7,787 bases of DNA from Acidobacteriaceae bacterium (GTDB taxonomy: Bacteria > Acidobacteriota > Terriglobia > Terriglobales > Acidobacteriaceae), in the NCBI GenBank assembly GCA_003167305.1, contig PMTP01000067.1, positions 8,109 to 15,895 of the forward strand, written 5' to 3'. Position numbers and translations under genes: made by a program. The notes beneath the pieces were generated by a model. It was not told the DNA's origin and did not search any database. It saw only the letters and a program-made list of their open reading frames with translations. Shown piece by piece: positions 5,610 to 7,787 of the stretch; position 1 is the stretch's first letter, and every line of letters begins with the position of its first letter.

Positions 5610-6065
5610 CTACTGGCCGGCCATGATCTTGGGCGTCATCAGGCCGACGTGATCCACGTTCGCGGAGCGGCCGATATCGATCACCTCGGCGACATTACGA
5701 AAATCGACATTGTCGTCACCCTTGACGAACATGACGCGCTCGGCACGATTGGCGTAAATCTCGGTGAGGCGGGCAAGCAGCTCTTTCTGAGCAGCGGGAC
5801 CGCCGACGCCATTGAAGATGACCGTATCGTTGATCTTGTACGAGGGGGCCTTGCCCGCCTCGTGCAGAACCTGCACCACGATCGTGCGTTCGGGCGGATT
5901 TTCCATCTTGGTCTTGGGCGGCTGGGGCACCAGCGCATCCAGGCCCTTGGGCGTCACTGGGACGATGACCATGAAGATGATCAGCAGCACCAGAAGAACG
6001 TCAATCATCGGGGTCACATTGATGTCGGACGAGTAGCCTCCCCCGCCCCCCATTGTCATTGCCAT
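5610..6065 (-). CDS. exbD: ExbD/TolR-family biopolymer transport protein (second, distal copy)
   Basis: 151 residues from ATG at 6065, with GAGGAG nine bases upstream on the minus strand. An N-terminal glycine run (GGGGG, residues 6-10) leads into the family motif DINVTPMIDVLLVLLIIF. This holds the single transmembrane helix (about 20-37) and the conserved membrane aspartate (Asp22, equivalent to E. coli ExbD Asp25), which takes part in proton flow through the ExbB pore. The rest (about 45-148) is the periplasmic TolR/ExbD domain, ending DIGRSANVDHVGLMTPK. It differs clearly from the other ExbD beyond the membrane motif: it has a proline-rich PQPPKTKMENPP linker and an FNGVGGPAAQKEL insert. 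It lies 51 bases after exbD copy one, which suggests cotranscription and perhaps a mixed ExbD dimer. The family call is certain; which cargo it serves is unknown. Confidence 0.93.
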   Translation of the reverse strand: MAMTMGGGGGYSSDINVTPMIDVLLVLLIIFMVIVPVTPKGLDALVPQPPKTKMENPPERTIVVQVLHEAGKAPSYKINDTVIFNGVGGPAAQKELLARLTEIYANRAERVMFVKGDDNVDFRNVAEVIDIGRSANVDHVGLMTPKIMAGQ

Positions 6066-6116
6066 GGCTTCAAACTCCTCGTTGGTTCAACAAACATTAA
6101 ATGGATAGCAGAAAAG

Positions 6117-6557
<441 letters not shown>

Positions 6558-6647
6558 TGCGTGTGCTCCATTGCCAGAAAATTTTTACTCCGGACGGCTT
6601 CCGGCATTGCCAGGTAACCACCAGGATGGCGCGAGGCAGAAACCGGC

Positions 6648-6677
6648 GGGCGGGAGAGAAGTTGAGTTCTCCCGCCC
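6648..6677 (-). other. 10-bp GC-rich hairpin between exbB and exbD
   Basis: GGGCGGGAGA (6648-6657) and TCTCCCGCCC (6668-6677) are perfectly complementary around a 10-base loop. On the minus strand the stem is followed by GCCGGTTTCTGCC, too T-poor for a strong terminator. It starts 35 bases after the exbB stop. Its place inside an operon suggests an attenuator, a 3'-end stabiliser or an RNase processing site that could set the ExbB to ExbD ratio. Confidence 0.5.
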
Positions 6678-6712
6678 CCGCAGCCTCTCGCTCACGCCGC
6701 GAGCCGCTTCGC

Positions 6713-7453
6713 TTAGCGCTTGTGGCTCTGCTTGATGAAGTAGTCGATCAGTTCGCTGGAGGAGTTGTCCATCTCGACGTCGAAGGATTCAACTTTTCCG
6801 GTGAAGTAGTTAAAGGCCATAACGGCCGGGATGGCTACAAACAGGCCGGCCGCGGTGGTCACCAAGGCCTCTGAGATGCCGCCGGCAACCGCGCCGATGC
6901 CCGAAGTCTTCTGGGTGGCGATGGCCTGGAAGGCGTTCAGAATGCCGATGACGGTGCCGAGCAGCCCGACGAACGGAGCGGTGGCGCCGATGGTTGCCAG
7001 AACCGCAAGGCCCCTCTTCAGCTTGGCGTGGACGATGGCTTCGGCCCTCTCCAGCGCGCGGCCGGAGCTGGCGATAGACTCATCAGTCGGCGCGCCGCCC
7101 GAGGCGCGAAACTCCTGCAGGCCAGCCGTCACAACCTCGGCCAGGTGGGACTTCTTGTTGCGATCGGCGATCTTGATCGCCTCTTCGAGCTTGCTGTCCT
7201 TCAGCGCGCCGGCAACCTTGGGCGCGAATTCGCGCGACTGCTTGCGGGCTGCCGAGAAGTACAGGTAACGGTCGATCATCACGGCCAACGACCAGATCGA
7301 CTCGATGAAAAGGACGAAGGCAATGCAGCGCGCCGGCCATCCCATGTTGGTAATAAGATGCGTCAGGTTGAAGCTGACCGCCTCATCATCAAAGAGAAAG
7401 GCCAGATTGGCTGCCGAGTGCGAAGCGAAGTGCGTGAGCTGAGCGAGAATCAC
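6713..7453 (-). CDS. exbB: ExbB/TolQ-family proton channel subunit
   Basis: 246 residues from a GTG start at 7453, chosen because AGGAGG (7463-7468, minus strand) lies nine bases upstream and the N-terminus MILAQLTHFA matches ExbB proteins I recall from Acidobacteriota. Three membrane segments are visible: about 40-62 (CIAFVLFIESIWSLAVMI), about 148-178 (the ATIGATAPFVGLLGTVIGIL block) and about 192-216 (EALVTTAAGLFVAIPAVMAF). The cytoplasmic loop between the first and second (about 65-147) is helical and charged. Thr167 and Thr200 correspond to the pore threonines Thr148 and Thr181 of E. coli ExbB. The length is close to that of E. coli ExbB (244). It would form the pentameric ring around the ExbD helices. 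The gene sits between tonB and exbD on the minus strand. TolQ is the alternative name within the family, but the adjacent tonB favours ExbB. Confidence 0.95.
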   Translation of the reverse strand: MILAQLTHFASHSAANLAFLFDDEAVSFNLTHLITNMGWPARCIAFVLFIESIWSLAVMIDRYLYFSAARKQSREFAPKVAGALKDSKLEEAIKIADRNKKSHLAEVVTAGLQEFRASGGAPTDESIASSGRALERAEAIVHAKLKRGLAVLATIGATAPFVGLLGTVIGILNAFQAIATQKTSGIGAVAGGISEALVTTAAGLFVAIPAVMAFNYFTGKVESFDVEMDNSSSELIDYFIKQSHKR

Positions 7454-7462
7454 TGAATCGTT

Positions 7463-7474
7463 CCTCCTAAGGAG
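7463..7474 (-). promoter_or_regulatory. Shine-Dalgarno of exbB inside a small inverted repeat
   Basis: The AGGAGG of exbB (7463-7468 on the minus strand) is part of the inverted repeat CTCCT-A-AGGAG (7464-7474). In the mRNA, CUCC could pair with GGAG across a 3-base loop and partly hide the ribosome binding site. Such a 4-bp stem is weak on its own. The strong SD supports the GTG start of exbB at 7453. Confidence 0.45.
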
Positions 7475-7551
7475 TTTTCTTGTGGACTGCGACTGCTTTG
7501 CGGTTGCTGCGAATGCGGCTCTTTGCGGATTCGCATTCTGGTCAAAAGCGA

Positions 7552-7581
7552 GGCCCTTCCCCCTGGATGGCGGGAAGAGCC
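7552..7581 (-). terminator. Candidate terminator or attenuator after tonB
   Basis: GGC-C-CTTCCC (7552-7561) pairs with GGGAAG-A-GCC (7572-7581), making a 9-bp stem with one C/A mismatch and a 10-base loop. On the minus strand the stem is followed by TCGCTTTTGACC, a short T-rich run. It begins 11 bases after the tonB stop and leaves about 100 bases before exbB. This would lower readthrough from tonB into exbB or mark the 3' end of a separate tonB message. A second inverted repeat, GAATGCG/CGCATTC (7511-7517 and 7532-7538), lies between it and exbB. Confidence 0.45.
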
Positions 7582-7591
7582 AAAATGTTCC

Positions 7592-7787
7592 TCATCCGCC
7601 CAGAGTGAAGATCACGTTGACTTGCGTCTCCACTTCCACCGGGTCGTTGTTGAGCAGGTAGGGTTTGTAGCGCCAGGACCTGACGGCGTCCAGAGCGGCC
7701 TGTTGCAACATGGCCGGACCGCTGACGACGTGCAGGTTTTCGATGGAGCCAGTCTTGGAGATATTCGCCTGCAGGACCACGATGCCC
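7592..7787 (-). CDS. tonB: Energy transducer TonB, C-terminal domain (5' end outside window)
   Basis: The frame enters from the right edge and stops at TGA (7592-7594), giving 64 full visible codons plus the stop. The sequence GIVVLQANISKTGSIENLHV, then VVSGPAMLQQAALDAVRSW, then RYKPYLLNNDPVEVETQVNV is the typical TonB C-terminal fold: a beta strand, a helix with the AA..AV..W.Y.P motif, and two beta strands ending in VNVIFTLGG. This domain binds the TonB box of outer-membrane receptors in the periplasm. The GTG at 7780 is an internal codon. The missing part should hold the membrane anchor and proline-rich linker. It is transcribed toward exbB, which starts 138 bases further on, so the ExbB-ExbD motor and its transducer are encoded together. 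Confidence 0.92.
   Translation of the reverse strand, partial: GIVVLQANISKTGSIENLHVVSGPAMLQQAALDAVRSWRYKPYLLNNDPVEVETQVNVIFTLGG

Overview
The window looks like chromosomal DNA of a GC-rich, diderm (outer-membrane) bacterium. Several protein sequences resemble those I know from Acidobacteriota, class Terriglobia (Granulicella/Acidobacterium-like): the LptD C-terminus, the ExbB N-terminus and the TPR proteins beside exbD. A short intergenic element of the TCATCCTG...GTCGAAGGACCTGC type, common in such genomes, fits too. The lineage is an inference from memory, not a search result.

Plus-strand half (1-3426), an outer-membrane biogenesis cluster: the 3' end of lptD (LPS transport beta-barrel), then a DsbA/DsbC-like thiol-disulfide oxidoreductase with a CPYC active site, then a SurA/PrsA-like parvulin-domain chaperone predicted to be a lipoprotein. 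In E. coli, LptD maturation needs both disulfide formation and SurA. The LptD fragment here keeps the adjacent Cys-Cys pair near its C-terminus, so the order barrel / oxidoreductase / chaperone makes functional sense. The spacers carry a dispersed repeat, a branched inverted-repeat structure and two hairpins. The chaperone gene ends at a 19-bp perfect inverted repeat that probably terminates transcription from both sides.

Minus-strand half (7787 down to 3529), a Ton-type energy transduction cluster, in transcription order: tonB (C-terminal end only), exbB, exbD, a second and divergent exbD, a TPR lipoprotein, and a secreted TPR paralogue. ExbB and the two ExbDs would form the proton-driven inner-membrane motor, and TonB would carry the force to the outer membrane. 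The two TPR proteins are tandem duplicates (143 of 200 aligned residues identical by eye) with different N-terminal targeting: one lipid-anchored, one with an ordinary signal peptide. They are the least understood part of the window and the best candidates for an undescribed accessory of the Ton motor. Most spacers of this cluster hold GC-rich hairpins, which suggests separate mRNA segments or graded expression.

I saw no tRNA, rRNA, CRISPR array, insertion sequence or phage gene. No spacer between genes exceeds 300 bases; the longest is 5331-5609 (279 bases).
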